Notes: a model not told the origin generated them from the letters alone. Shown: positions 22,175 to 33,087, counted from the first letter of the stretch. The stretch: DNA of 64,000 bases from Austropuccinia psidii (GCA_023105745.1 JALGQZ010000001.1:69725991-69789990); one strand, 5' to 3'. Program-made: numbers and translations.

Positions 22175-23855
22175 TTGGTAAAAACACGTAAGCAAATTGG
22201 TAAAAACACGTAAGAGCTTACGTGTTTTTACTAAAAACTTACGTGTTTTTACCATCAATTGGTAAAAACACGTAAGGGATGGTTTTTAAATGAAATATGG
22301 CTATTTATGGCATTTATGATGCCATTAATGCCATTTGTGGCATTAAAAATTCCATTTATGGCATTAACAGTGCCATTAATGGAATTATCAATGAAATATT
22401 TCTGATGCCATTAATGCCATTTATGGAATCAACAATTACATAAATGGCATTAACAATGCCATAAATGGCATTAACAATGCCATAAATGGCATTAACAATG
22501 CCATAAATGGCATTAACAGTGCCATAAATGGTATTAACAATGCCATAAATGGCATTAACAGTGCCATAAATGGCATTAAAAGTGCCATAAATGGCATTAA
22601 CAGTGCCATAAATGGCATTAAAAGTGCCATAAATGGCATTAAGAGTGCCATTTATGGCATTAACAGTGCCATAAATGGCATTAAAAGTGCCATAAATGAC
22701 ATTAACAGTGCCATAAATGGCATTAACAATGCCATAAATGGCATTAACAATGCCATAAATGGCATTAACAGTGCCATAAATGGCATTAACAGTGCCATAA
22801 ATGGCATTAACAATGCCATAAATGGCATTAACAGTGACATAAATGGCATTATCAATGAAATATTATTGATGCCATTAATGCCATTTATGGCATCAAAAAT
22901 GCAACATTTCTGATGCCATTAATGCCACATTAACAATGCCATTAATGGCATTACTAATACCATGAATGGCATTATCAATGCAATAAATGGCATAATGCCA
23001 TTTATGTAACACCATAAATGGCATTGTTAATTCCATTTATGTAATGCCACAAATGGAATTTTTGATTCCATAAATGGCATTTTTGATGCCATTTATGTTA
23101 TAGTTAAGGCCATTAATTCCATTTTTAAGGCCAATGTTAAGGCCATTCATGCCATTTTTAAGGCCATTTATGGCATTTTTAAATGCATAAATTGAATTTT
23201 CAAGGCCATTAAATTCAATTTATGGCATTGCTGTAATGCCATTTATGCCAATTTTCTGGCCATAAATGGCATCTGTATGTCATTCTTGGTGCTATTTATG
23301 GCATTATTATGTCATTAGTGATGCCATTTATGGCACTTTTGATGTGAGAAATGGCACTGTTAATGCCAAAAATCAAATTTTAACTTCCACTCATCATAAA
23401 TTAAATTTTGAATTCAATTTATGTCATAAATGGCATTTTCAATTTAATTACAAACATGAACAAAAAACATAAAAAAACATGGACTTTTTGGGCCTACAAA
23501 TGTTCTTGCAAAAAAAATACCAAAATGTTGGGCTTCTGGTTTATTATTCTCAACATTCTCACCTTCATTTTAAAAAACAAATATTGAAATTCATAAGTGG
23601 GAACATTTTTAATGAATTTTTTCAAAAAAATGGGCCATTTTACCAAATTGCCCAAAATAGAAAAATTGGGCCAAAAAAAATAAGTAGGAAAAAATTTGGG
23701 GACCTTCACATCCCATGTCAGAAAAAATATGGCAAAAAAAAATGTTAAAAATTCTCAAAAATGAGCCTGAGGAATTTTTATAAAAAAATTAGCTTACTTA
23801 CGTGTTTTGGCCATAATTTGGTAAAAACACGTAAGGGCTTACGTGTGTTTACCAA
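22175..23855. mobile_element. Foldback-like element with palindromic ends, inside LTR-A
   Basis: The left end (22175-22278) carries several direct and inverted copies of TTGGTAAAAACACGTAAG. The right end (23794-23855) carries ACTTACGTGTTTT, GGTAAAAACACGTAAG and CTTACGTGTGTTTACCAA. Outer ends are inverted repeats of each other. The interior is a satellite of ATGGCATT/AATGCCAT dyads plus AT-rich sequence, with no transposase. This is the build of a foldback or other non-autonomous inverted-repeat element. No clear target duplication was found, so an alternative is local rearrangement of an LTR segment. Confidence 0.5.
22437..22860. repeat. 21-bp satellite CATAAATGGCATTAACAGTGC
   Basis: About 20 units of ATAAATGGCATTAACARTGC in tandem; each contains the near-palindrome ATGCCATAAATGGCAT. 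Unit changes alternate between ACAGTGCC, ACAATGCC and AAAGTGCC. One inverted unit occurs near 22650 (GCCATTTATGGC). Because 21 is a multiple of three, the minus strand is open as (MALLMPF)n for 71 and 67 codons, which is a by-product. Degenerate, partly inverted relatives continue to about 23350. Confidence 0.9.
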
Positions 23856-24039
23856 CATCCTTTTTTTATTTATTCTTTTGGTAAGCTTGAAACTGCTAAT
23901 AATGGTATGGAATACCACAACGTCAATTGTCACATGTGTCACATGAGTATGTCACTCAAAGCCCAAACCCATATCAACACCATTTGCAAGGTTTGGGTAA
24001 TTAAACCTCATGTTGCAAGCCAGCAGTTTGGCATGCTCG

Positions 24040-24480
24040 TCTTTGTGCATGAGATGACTTCCTCAACCCCTCCTGATCATCTCACTACTTTACCATGCCT
24101 ACTCTCATGCATAAATTGGCTTCCGCATCCCCAACTAATCCTCGCCAACCCTTGACATGCTTATGATCTGGCACCACCCTCAAGATATGCCTCTGCAGTG
24201 GCATCCCCATATCCACCCTCACCCACCCTCACACTTCTGCACCCCTGCCACTTAACATGCTCATGCTCCCGCTGCACCCTAACCCCTCCTTATGGCTCCC
24301 CCCACCTGCCTACCATGCTCATTCTCACTTTGTGCCCTCCCAACATGCCTCCAACGCCACTTTCACCACTCCTTACGCTTCTGCACCCCTGCTGCTTACA
24401 ATCCTTATGCTCCCACGGCGCCCTCAAGATAAGCCTCCAAAACTGCCACCTCATCTCCGCCCTCACCCCTCTTTATGCCT
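24040..24480 (+). repeat. C-rich degenerate tandem repeat, about 80-bp unit
   Basis: Recurring words ACCCTCAAGATATGCCTC (24177), GCCCTCAAGATAAGCCTC (24420), CTTCTGCACCCCTGC (24233 and 24378) and CTTATGCTCCC define imperfect units of roughly 70-90 bp. The plus strand is strongly pyrimidine-rich, giving long frames in two registers (24198-24485 and 24257-24658) that are Pro/Leu-rich and not convincing proteins. Confidence 0.55.
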
Positions 24481-24499
24481 CATAATGAGGATATTAAGA

Positions 24500-24863
24500 C
24501 TATTGTCACTTTTGTCAATAATGGGTCCAGCTGGTCATCCCAGTAATTGGAGGTTACCCCCAAAGATGCTTGTATGCTTCATTGTCCAAAACAGGGCCTG
24601 GAAGTCACACAGGGATTCAGAGGCATTTTCATGCCCAGTATCCTGGTCCTTCACATGAAAATTATTATGCTTGTCCTGGTTCCTTTCTCTTCTTCGCACA
24701 CAAATCCTTGCGCTTGTCCAGGATCCCAACCCTTCACATGCAAATCCTTACACCTGTCCAGGATCCCAGCTGTTCACATGCAAATCCTTATGCCTGTAAA
24801 GGTTACCAACAATTCAAACAGCTCCTTATGTCAGGGAAGGCTCCCAAAAATTCCAAAAATTCC
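24500..24863 (+). repeat. 40-bp minisatellite, left part, cut by gypsy element 2
   Basis: From about 24510 the sequence matches 2475-2876. It contains TTCACATGCAAATCCTTA units at 24702, 24742 and 24782, period 40. It ends in CCAAAAATTCCAAAAATTCC just before element 2. The block continues after element 2 at 34540. It is therefore probably the downstream region of gene-family copy B, split by the element. Confidence 0.7.
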
Positions 24864-24868
24864 TTTTG

Positions 24869-26305
24869 TGTCAGCCTGTGACTCAAAACCAGAGCACAAG
24901 CATGACAGCCAAAATACCATAAATCAATGGTGTAGCCAAGATACCACTAAAACATGGAGCTGAGCCAAATTAGCTCAAAAGGTATCAAAAGAAAGAGGAA
25001 ACTCACCCCTTTCTGAATATATAAGTCCCATCACCATAGGACAAAGAATAACAAAGTTATTCCTGCTCAAAGTTGCTGCTGAGCATAAACCTTAATTTCC
25101 ACCTCTCATCTAAAATCCAGAAGGAGAGGCTTAACCCCATCAAATGGGTATTCAAAATGAATCTCTACGCCAGGGGTATTCAATGGTACTAACCAAAATG
25201 AGCTAGCACTAGGATTACTTGAGTTATGGCCAAATTCAGGCGAAATAAGGGTGAACAAAACATTTACCTCTCATCTAACTTTTGCAGTTTTAGGGTGAGA
25301 TACCTAGAGTGGGGTCTGTTTGGAAAGAGCACAATCAGGGCTATTTGATGGTGTCATTGATTTCCCCATATCTCAACTAGAACAAAGGTTATGGGGCAAA
25401 TAAGCTCAATACAGCTTTTTGCCTAAACCACGCAAATGTACAAAAATCTTGTACATGGGATACCTTTGCCATATTTCATGATGCCCATATCAAATGAGGT
25501 ACCATTGTGTTGAGAACATACAGCGCTACACACGGAACCAATTTTTAGGTTGATATCTCAAGAACTGACAAAGGTATGGCTGTTTTAAGGTCAGATTCCC
25601 ACCTGCTGTTATATACAGCCCTACCATGGGATAATGCCCCATAATCATGAATATGAGGTGTCAAAGAGACAAAGGAGCTTGTTTTTACTTCAATACCTCA
25701 CATTTCATCCAATACTGGGGTCCCATACAGTTTCTGTACAGCATTCTATGTGTCATACATGCCAGAATCAGGCTGTGAGCTCCCCAGATGAAACTCTTCA
25801 CCCTGTATTGGTGAAAACTGCCCAGATGTGGTTTCAAACCCACATCTGAGCCCAATACAGGCTATACAGGTCTTTTCAAACTACAATCCTATCCCAGAGA
25901 GTGAAAAAATCTTCACTTCCTCTAGTGGAAAGGTCTAGCACCCGTTCCACCCCATTTCAGGATAAAAAGGAGGCTTTTCACAGCCAGAATTGCTTTCCTC
26001 ATCCTTCTCTTAAATTCCTACGTAGTACAACTGTCAGAAACAGTTATACTCTTGGAAATTAACCAGGTATAACTATAATCTTAATTATTGTAGACTTTAT
26101 CATTGTAACCCAACAGGTAAAGCTGCACCCAGGGCTTTCAATAGTGCTCACCACCACTATTCCACAATAGTAAAGCCCTGTTATTCTCATTATAAACCCT
26201 TATTATCAACAAATAATTTTATTTTTAACCTTTATCACCATGTCACAGTCATAGTTAGAGTTGTAAATAGTCTAATTACAGCTTTATCATAGACTCAGCC
26301 TGACA
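24869..26305 (+). repeat. 5' LTR of gypsy element 2
   Basis: 1437 bp, aligned without net length change to 33103-34539. Its last 639 bp (25667-26305) differ from the 3' LTR at about six positions, whereas a 355-bp part of the upstream portion differs at about 29 positions. A TATA-like AATATATAAG is at about 25016-25025. Open frames inside are family-wide and not genes. Confidence 0.9.
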
Positions 26306-26308
26306 TTT

Positions 26309-26322
26309 TGGGGGCCTGGCTG
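26309..26322 (+). promoter_or_regulatory. Primer binding site of gypsy element 2
   Basis: TGGGGGCCTGGCTG starts three bases after the LTR end CCTGACA. It equals the element 1 site apart from the last bases. Confidence 0.7.
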
Positions 26323-26888
26323 TGTTTTTTGACCTTTTTGGACCTTATGAGTGAGTTTTTTACTTATATTCTTTATTTTCTGACACTTGTTTTATCTTTT
26401 TCAGGCCTAATTCTTTCTTAAAAATATATATTTATTATATATTTATCCCTATACTCATATTAAAAAGAGTACTTGTCAGGTGGCTAATAACCACAAGACC
26501 CTTATTTTTGGCGTTTTTCATATATAAAAACACTTTTTAGCCATTAATACAGTCTTAATTTTTAATTAAATTAAGACACCTAATACTGATAAACCAACAG
26601 TTGGGGGGTGGTTGGGCAGATTGTTAACTCAATTACCCTCTTACATACCACTTTTTGACAGTTTACACTTGCTAATTACAAGTTATTCTGTAAGATATTG
26701 GTATACAAACAGTATACCAAATATCAGTAAGCTGTATTTCTGACGTGAAATTGTTAATTCAATTACACTGTCATTGTACATGGGCATATTATAGTAATAT
26801 ACAAGCCCAGAGCCCATTCTTAGACGTGCAAACAGCATTTTAAGAAATCTTGAGTGACATTAAGCCCTCTTTTTCCTGTTTGATTCAG
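26323..26888 (+). other. Element 2 leader with candidate ORF-A intron 1
   Basis: No long frame is present. Candidate donors with a terminal exon A are ATGA|GTGAGT (26350/26351) and ATCA|GTAAGC (26726/26727). The acceptor CTGTTTGATTCAG ends at 26888. The introns would be 538 or 162 nt. Both donors and the acceptor have counterparts in element 1. Confidence 0.5.
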
Positions 26889-27957
26889 TGGAAGATAACT
26901 TCATACCACTTGAAAGACAGTCACAGGCCAACACACCCATGACACCCTCAGAACCAGAGGGAAGCAAAGGCAAAGGAAAGAGGCACAGTGAAGGCCTGAT
27001 AACAGCAAAGAAGTGGACACCCATTGCCACACAGAAGAGTAGAAAACCACAAAATTCTGCTTCAATACAAGGTAAACCAACCTTGATAGCTTGTACAGGG
27101 AAAATTACTATAATTAACCCAATTGTAACCTTTAAAGGTAAATTGCCCAAATCAGCAGACAACAAATTTGTACAAGGCACAGTCAAAGGTAAATACCCTA
27201 AGAACATAAAGTTTTTGACTGCTTGCAAACACTAACATGTCACCTGTATACCTCAGAGATCTTGGCTTCCAAAGGAACCACCCAGATGACAGAGAGGGCT
27301 TGTCCAGAACCAGAAGACCTGCAACAGGACACCTTGGACACTTTAGTTGATGGCAAAACAATGAGGGAGATAATATCAACCCTGCCATTCACACCCCAAT
27401 TCAATGGAGACCTCAAACCAGAGGACTGGAAATACATGGATCAAGTTCTTCAGCTCCACCAACTCCTCAAGGATCTATTCCAATGGAGCATGGAAAACAA
27501 GAGGTTCAACCTGGCATCTCACTGCACAGAACTTGGAGCAAGTTGCCAGAAGATCTGTCTCAAAGAGATAGACTTCAAGGACCTTATGGTAATCACCAAA
27601 GGTTGGAATCCTACCAGACAGTTTAGACTCCTGGAGGCAAGGGCACAGAGGTTGAGAGAGAATCAAGCCACTATCCAAGCTATAGAAGAACAGTCAACCC
27701 AGACAGGGACTACTCAGATTCCTTCAGGCTCACAAGGAGAAGGCCAAATCAGCTCTCCAGTGCCTTCACACCATTCAGAAACCAGCAGATCAGTGGCCAA
27801 GAGTCACCATTCTTCACAATTCCAGGAAGTTTCCAGGAGAAGACAAGGAAACAAGGGCAAGAACAAAACCTCCTTCAACCAGAAGAGGAAAGAGTCAGAC
27901 CCTATGATTCAGAAGCTGTTGTATTTGGTAAAAGAAGTACACAACAACCAGAAGTAG
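26889..27957 (+). CDS. ORF-A of element 2: spliced overlapping protein, 333 aa
   Basis: Proposed coding exons are 26889-27188 and 27257-27957, joined over a 68-nt intron (27189-27256: donor GTAAAT, branch CTAAC at 27232-27236, acceptor CCTCAG). The start AUG is formed by an upstream exon ending in A plus the TG at 26889. Joined length is 333 codons, identical to element 1, and no stop occurs. By contrast the overlapping gag frame has stops in this copy. The protein has a basic N-terminus, a helical middle (MREIISTLPF, LKDLFQWSM, TKGWNPTRQF) and a Lys/Arg-rich tail (RRRQGNKGKNK). No domain is recognised; a nucleic-acid-binding accessory role is a guess from charge. Confidence 0.65.
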
Positions 27958-29390
27958 CTATAAACCACTCTAGAATCAGTAGTCCTATTAATAGAAATAT
28001 TATCCCCACTCAAAATGAACATAAAGTTGTCACACCTGAGAGTAGCTTGAACAGTGATGCACTGTGGTTACAAATGTCCCAATATTCTGAGCATACTCAA
28101 AAGCAGTTTGCAGAACTTGAAGCAAGCCATTAGAGAATGAAAACATTAACAGCCTCCATGGATAAAATTGTTAAAACTCTTCAAGAAGGACATTCTCAAT
28201 TGAGCAAAGCCTCTGAAGAAACAAACAAAAGACTGAATCTAGTCTTTGAAGAACAACACCACAGAAAAAGGGACAGGGATTGTCTGGATCAAGACATAAA
28301 AAAATTGCTTAATGTCTACCATAACTTGAAGGCCCAACCACAAGGCCAAGTTATGGAAAATCCATATGAAACTGATGACATCAAACCAGATGCCATATTG
28401 ATGAATAAGGCAAGATCTCCATCAAAATACCAGGATGGAGATGGAATGTCTTATTCAGGGAAGGAAGCCTTGAAAGAGCTTCCTAAGGCCCCAAGCTGGC
28501 CCAAATTCTCTGGAACAGGATAATATGATCATATGGAACTCATAGATTCTATTGATGGAATCTTCATTGATTTACCAAGCATACAAGATTACTGGATTAC
28601 TGCTAGACTAAATACAGCATATAAAGGTCATGCTAGTATATGGTACACAGAAATGAAAGAAATCCATGGCAGGAGAAACTGGCCATGGTGGAAGAGTCAA
28701 ATCATCCAAAAGTACAGTAATGGAACTTGGATATGGCAAAAGACCATGTCATTTGACAATGACAAATACTCTGTCGACAAAGATCCATATGAGTGGTGTC
28801 TTAGACAGTCCAAAAGACTTAAAGCCATTGATCCTCAGATGAACATCAAAATGAGGAATCACAAACTTCTGACACAACTGCCAGCAGAACTAGAGCATGC
28901 AGTAAAATTCAGATGCAACCAAAATTTCACTCTAGATGACATTTCTAATACCTTACAAGACATAAGGAAAAGAACTAATATAGGGAAATTCACCCCTTAT
29001 AAGAGCAGTGGTTATAAAGAGAAACAACCTTTCAGGGTGGAGTTTAAAGACAAACCCAAAGAAAGAGTGGCAGAAGTGACAAAGAAGAAGAATTCTTGTA
29101 ACAATTGTGGTTCAACAGACCACTATGCCAACAACTGTCCAAAGGCAAAGAAAAAAGTCTATGCCATTGAGAAAGTCCCAGAGGAGGAATCCCCAACAGA
29201 GGATTCTGAATCAGACTCCATGGGTGATGCCATCAGAGAACCATCTGATGATGACCAAGACCCAAGAGAAGAATTTCTATTAGAATACCAAGAGAAAGCC
29301 CCACTAGAAATTCAGGACATACAGTTGGAAGCAGGAATGCCACAGGATACTGCCAATAAAAACTTGTGCAAACACACACAATATGCATAA
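27237..29390 (+). pseudogene. Element 2 Gag
   Basis: The frame begins at ATG 27237-27239, inside the ORF-A intron, and stays in one register to 29390. Stops interrupt it near 27345, near 27630, at about 28131, at 28524 and at 29388. Readable parts show the coiled-coil stretch (SKASEETNKRLN), the capsid-like region (WPKFSGTG, GRRNWPWWKSQ, HKLLTQLPAELEHAVK) and the zinc knuckle CNNCGSTDHYANNC at about 29099-29140. Several stops match changes CAA or CAG to TAA or TAG relative to element 1. The copy is inactive. Confidence 0.85.
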
Positions 29391-31330
29391 ACATTCCTGT
29401 TTACCCCAATCAAAGGAATGGCATATATACATGGAACAGCCACTAAAATGACTGTCTGTATTGACATTGCTCAACATTCATTGATCATTGATAGTGGGGC
29501 ACACTGCTCCATAGTGGGCAGATATTATCTGGATAACCACTTCCCAAATTGGGAAAAACAGCTCTTGACCACCAAGGCAAAGAACTGTAAAAGTGCCTCA
29601 GCAAAGATGACTTCCATTGGTACAATTATCAAAGAGATAATTATACCCCACAGGAAGGGTCATATCAGTCTCAACCCAGAGTTTGTAGTGCTTGATGATG
29701 CCCACATCCAAGGGTTCTTACTCGGAACAGACTACCAGAGGATGTATGGCATAGACATTGACAATAGTAAAAACAGGCATATTACCATTGGTACCAACAA
29801 GGAAAATAAATTTCAACTTGATATATACCAAATCTCTAACCATGGCCCACTAGAGGAACTACTGAATGAATTCAGGGAGGGCCAGTTTAGCACTACCTTC
29901 ACCAGTAAACAAAAACTAAGTTTACTGAAGATGCTGAGGAAGAACAGACCAGCATTTGCCATTGGTGAGGAACCACTAGGCAATATCAAAGGCCATGATA
30001 TAGAACTATATCTGGATGTGGAAAGACCTTATCCACCCATGCTCAGGAGACCTCCTTACCCAGCAAGCCTGGAAACCAGGAAAGAAATTGAAAAACACAT
30101 CAATGAACACCTGGACATGGATGTCATAAGAAAGATTGGAAATAATGAGATAGTGGAAATCACAACTCCTGTCCTAATCACCTGGCATGATGGAAAGTCT
30201 AGACTGTGTGGAGACTTTAGAGCTCTAAATAACTACACAAAAGCATACAGGTACCCTATACCTAGGATACCTCATGCCTTGGATAAACTGGAAAAAGCCA
30301 AATACATAACCAAGATGGATTGTATGAAAGGTTTCCACCAAAATGAACTTAAACCAACCTCCATGAAATTACTCATAATAATATTCCATATGGGCATATC
30401 TGAGTACACCAGGATGCCATTTGGCATCAAAAATGCACCAGCCCACTTCCAAAGGATGATGGACACAATATTTTAAGAAGAAATATTGGAAGGCTGGATG
30501 GTAGTATATATTGATGATATCATTATATACTCAGAGACATGGGAAGACCATGTACAATACATAGACAGAGTTCTAAGTAAATGTACACCCATTAATCTGA
30601 AGATTTCACTGAAGAAGTGTAATTTTCGCCAACAAGAGCTACTAGCTCTAGGACATAAAGTCTCCGGTCTTAGTCTGGCAATTGACCAGATAAAAATAGC
30701 AGCAGTACTGCAAAAGCCAGTACCAAAAAACATCAAAGAGATGCAATCTTTCCTTGGGTTTGCTAGATACTATAGAAACCACATCAAAGGGTTTTCCCAC
30801 ATAACTAGTAGTTTATACAAGTTATGCTCAAAAGATGTGGTTTTTGAAATCACCAAGGAAAGAAGGGATGCATATGAGAGGATCAAACATGAAATCACAA
30901 ATGCCCCTGTGCTAATCATGCCTGACTTTGAACTACCATTCAAGTTATACATAGATGCAGCATGTAGCCAAGGCTTGAGAGCAGCCCTTCACCAAAGACA
31001 AATAGTAAATGGTGAACCAAGAGAGGGAGTAATATGTTACACCTCTAGGAAACTGAAAGATTCAGAAGCCAGGTATGGGGCCACCCAGACTGAATGTCTA
31101 TGTCTAGTCTGGGATCTAGAAAAACTCCATTATTATCTGGAGGGTGCAGTCTTTGAAGTCTACACAGACTGCACAGCCTTGAAGTCTTTACTGAGCATGA
31201 AGACTACAAATAGAGACATTCTGATATGCCAAATAGCCATCCAGGAGTATGGAGCAAACATGATCATCATATATAAATAAGGTAAAAGTCATACCAATGC
31301 AGATGGCCTCTGGATAATGTCAAGAGCAAT
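29391..31330 (+). pseudogene. Element 2 protease, reverse transcriptase and RNase H
   Basis: The same frame as gag continues to 31280, broken by TAA at 30474-30476 and 31278-31280. Protease: [60 protein letters not shown] and YIDD at about 30507-30518. RNase [29 protein letters not shown] and [12 protein letters not shown]. The final RNase H motif is destroyed by a 13-bp deletion near 31306 that also shifts the frame into integrase. Confidence 0.88.
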
Positions 31331-33079
31331 CCAGCTTATGACCCTGAAGTTGCAGCCAAGATCCCTATCCATTTCATGGAAATAGATAGGAGGAAGAACT
31401 TCAGATTTTCTGAATGGGCACCAACAAATGGTACCCTTGACAGTGGAAACACTGATTAAGAGGGAACAGAAACTCCCATATTGGGAATAAGCTCCTCAGA
31501 ACTGCACAATGAATTTTTAAGTGCAGTACTGAAGTCTTATGCAAATCACAAACAGTGTGGCATATTACTATAACTCCTTCAGCAAAGGTACAGGTGTCCA
31601 GAACTAGAATATCAGCTGGAAGAACCCTGGTTGAGGACCTATAAGGATAACAAGTTCTTCCCTATAGATGGTGTACTCTACCACAGAGAAAAACACACAA
31701 GTCCACTAACAGTGGTAGACAGAGATCACATCTCTCTGATCCTGCAGGAATGCCATTACTGCCCCTATTTGGGAAACATGAGTGAAGACGGGACCAAAGA
31801 GAGGGTAGCAAGCAAAGCTTGGTGGCCCAAGTGGGAACAAGAGTCGAGTCAATGCATCAACACTTGTGAGAGATTCCAAAAGCCAAACAGGAAACATGGG
31901 AAGAAGTATGGGTTACTTCAACACATAGAGGAACCCAAACACCCATGGGAAACCATCAACACGGACTGGGTTACAGGACTTGTCCCAGGAGGCAAAGAAA
32001 ACTACAATGCCTGCTTGATCATAGTTGATAGGTTCAGCAAGAGCATGAGGTGCCTACCATGCCACAAAGAGGACACAGCCATGGATACTGCTCTGTTATT
32101 TTGTAACAACATCATATCTACCTGTGGAGTCCCTAAGATCATCATTAGTGATAGGGACCCAAAATTCACATCTGAATTTTGGACCAACTTCTATGACATG
32201 CTTGGCACCAAGCTTGCATTCTCCACAGCTTACCATCCACAAACAGATGGACTAGCTGAAAGGATGATCCAGAAAATGGAGGATATCCTTAGAAGTTTCT
32301 GTGCCTATGGCATGAAATACAAGGACCATGAGGGATACACCCATGACTGGGTTACCCTTCTACCAGCTGTCCAACTGGCTTATAATACAAGTCAGCACTC
32401 TACCACAGGAAAAACACCTGCAGTGGTAGAGAAAGGGTGGAATCCGCTGCTGCCTGTGGATCACTTGAAGAAGAATCTTCTGACCATCTACCACACAGCT
32501 AAAGACTTCCATGATATGTGGAAGAGGGCTTGTGACACAGCTTCCAAATGCATAGCTGAGGAAAAGGATTATAATAAGCAGAGGTGGGACAAGACACACA
32601 TGGAACCTGACTTTAAGGAAGGGGACCAGGTGCTAGTATCCACACTGAACTTTAATAACCTTAAAGGACCTAAGAAAATGAGAGACTCATTTGTAAGGCC
32701 CTTCAATATCATTAAATTGATAGGGAAAAATGCAGTGAAAGTCAGACTTACAGAGGAATTTTCCAGGAAGCACCCATTCTTTCCAGTAAGTTTGGTCAAG
32801 CCATACTTCAAAACAGAGGATGATAAATTCCCCTCCAGGAAGAAGAACCCCACACCACCTGATATAGTGGAAGTGGAGGACTCCCCTGGACCTGTGAGTA
32901 AGATCATAAAGGCCAGGATGATCAGACTTAATGGGAAGGATCAAAGACAATACTTAGTCAGATTCAAGAACCAGACAGCTGATAAAGACAAATGGTTGGC
33001 AGAAGATGCCATACCAGATGGGAACCTTCATCTAAGGAGATTCAGAGCCTCTAGAAGGACTGAACAGTCTCATTCATGA
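31331..33079 (+). pseudogene. Element 2 integrase and chromodomain-like tail
   Basis: The open part 31631-33079 encodes 482 aa. The HHCC zinc motif is damaged: where element 1 has YMGHMSED and TCERCQK, this copy has YLGNMSED (His lost) and TCERFQK (Cys lost). The catalytic D, D and E remain in [14 protein letters not shown] and [13 protein letters not shown]. The C-terminus carries QYLVRF and [12 protein letters not shown] as in element 1. Upstream of 31631 the frame is broken by several stops. Confidence 0.85.
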
Positions 33080-33087
33080 TGAGCCTT

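Larger units (their letters stand above)
17435..23919 (-). repeat. Solo LTR-A, minus strand, split by a nested LTR-A
   Basis: The minus-oriented LTR starts TGTGGGAATTCC (17435) and stops at 17539, where a plus-strand LTR-A was inserted. It resumes at 20777 and ends GGAATACCACA at 23919. The flanks carry the same ACGT (17431-17434 and 23920-23923), a 4-bp duplication; a 5-bp reading AACGT is possible if the terminal base is shared. A foldback-like element (22175-23855) further lengthens it. No internal retrotransposon sequence accompanies it, so it is a solo LTR left by recombination between two LTRs. Confidence 0.75.

Noticed and set aside
22436..22855. Minus-strand frames of (MALLMPF)n, 71 and 67 codons
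   Set aside because: They are a by-product of the 21-bp satellite, whose period is a multiple of three; a single inverted unit splits them.
24198..24963. Pro/Leu-rich frames of 95-138 codons
   Set aside because: Overlapping registers in a C-rich degenerate repeat and the 40-bp minisatellite; no domain.
27190..27240. Minus-one ribosomal frameshift from the ORF-A first frame into the second (GTTTTTG in element 2)
   Set aside because: Element 1 lacks the run (GTCTTTG) at the same place, while intron signals are conserved in both; splicing explains the fusion better.
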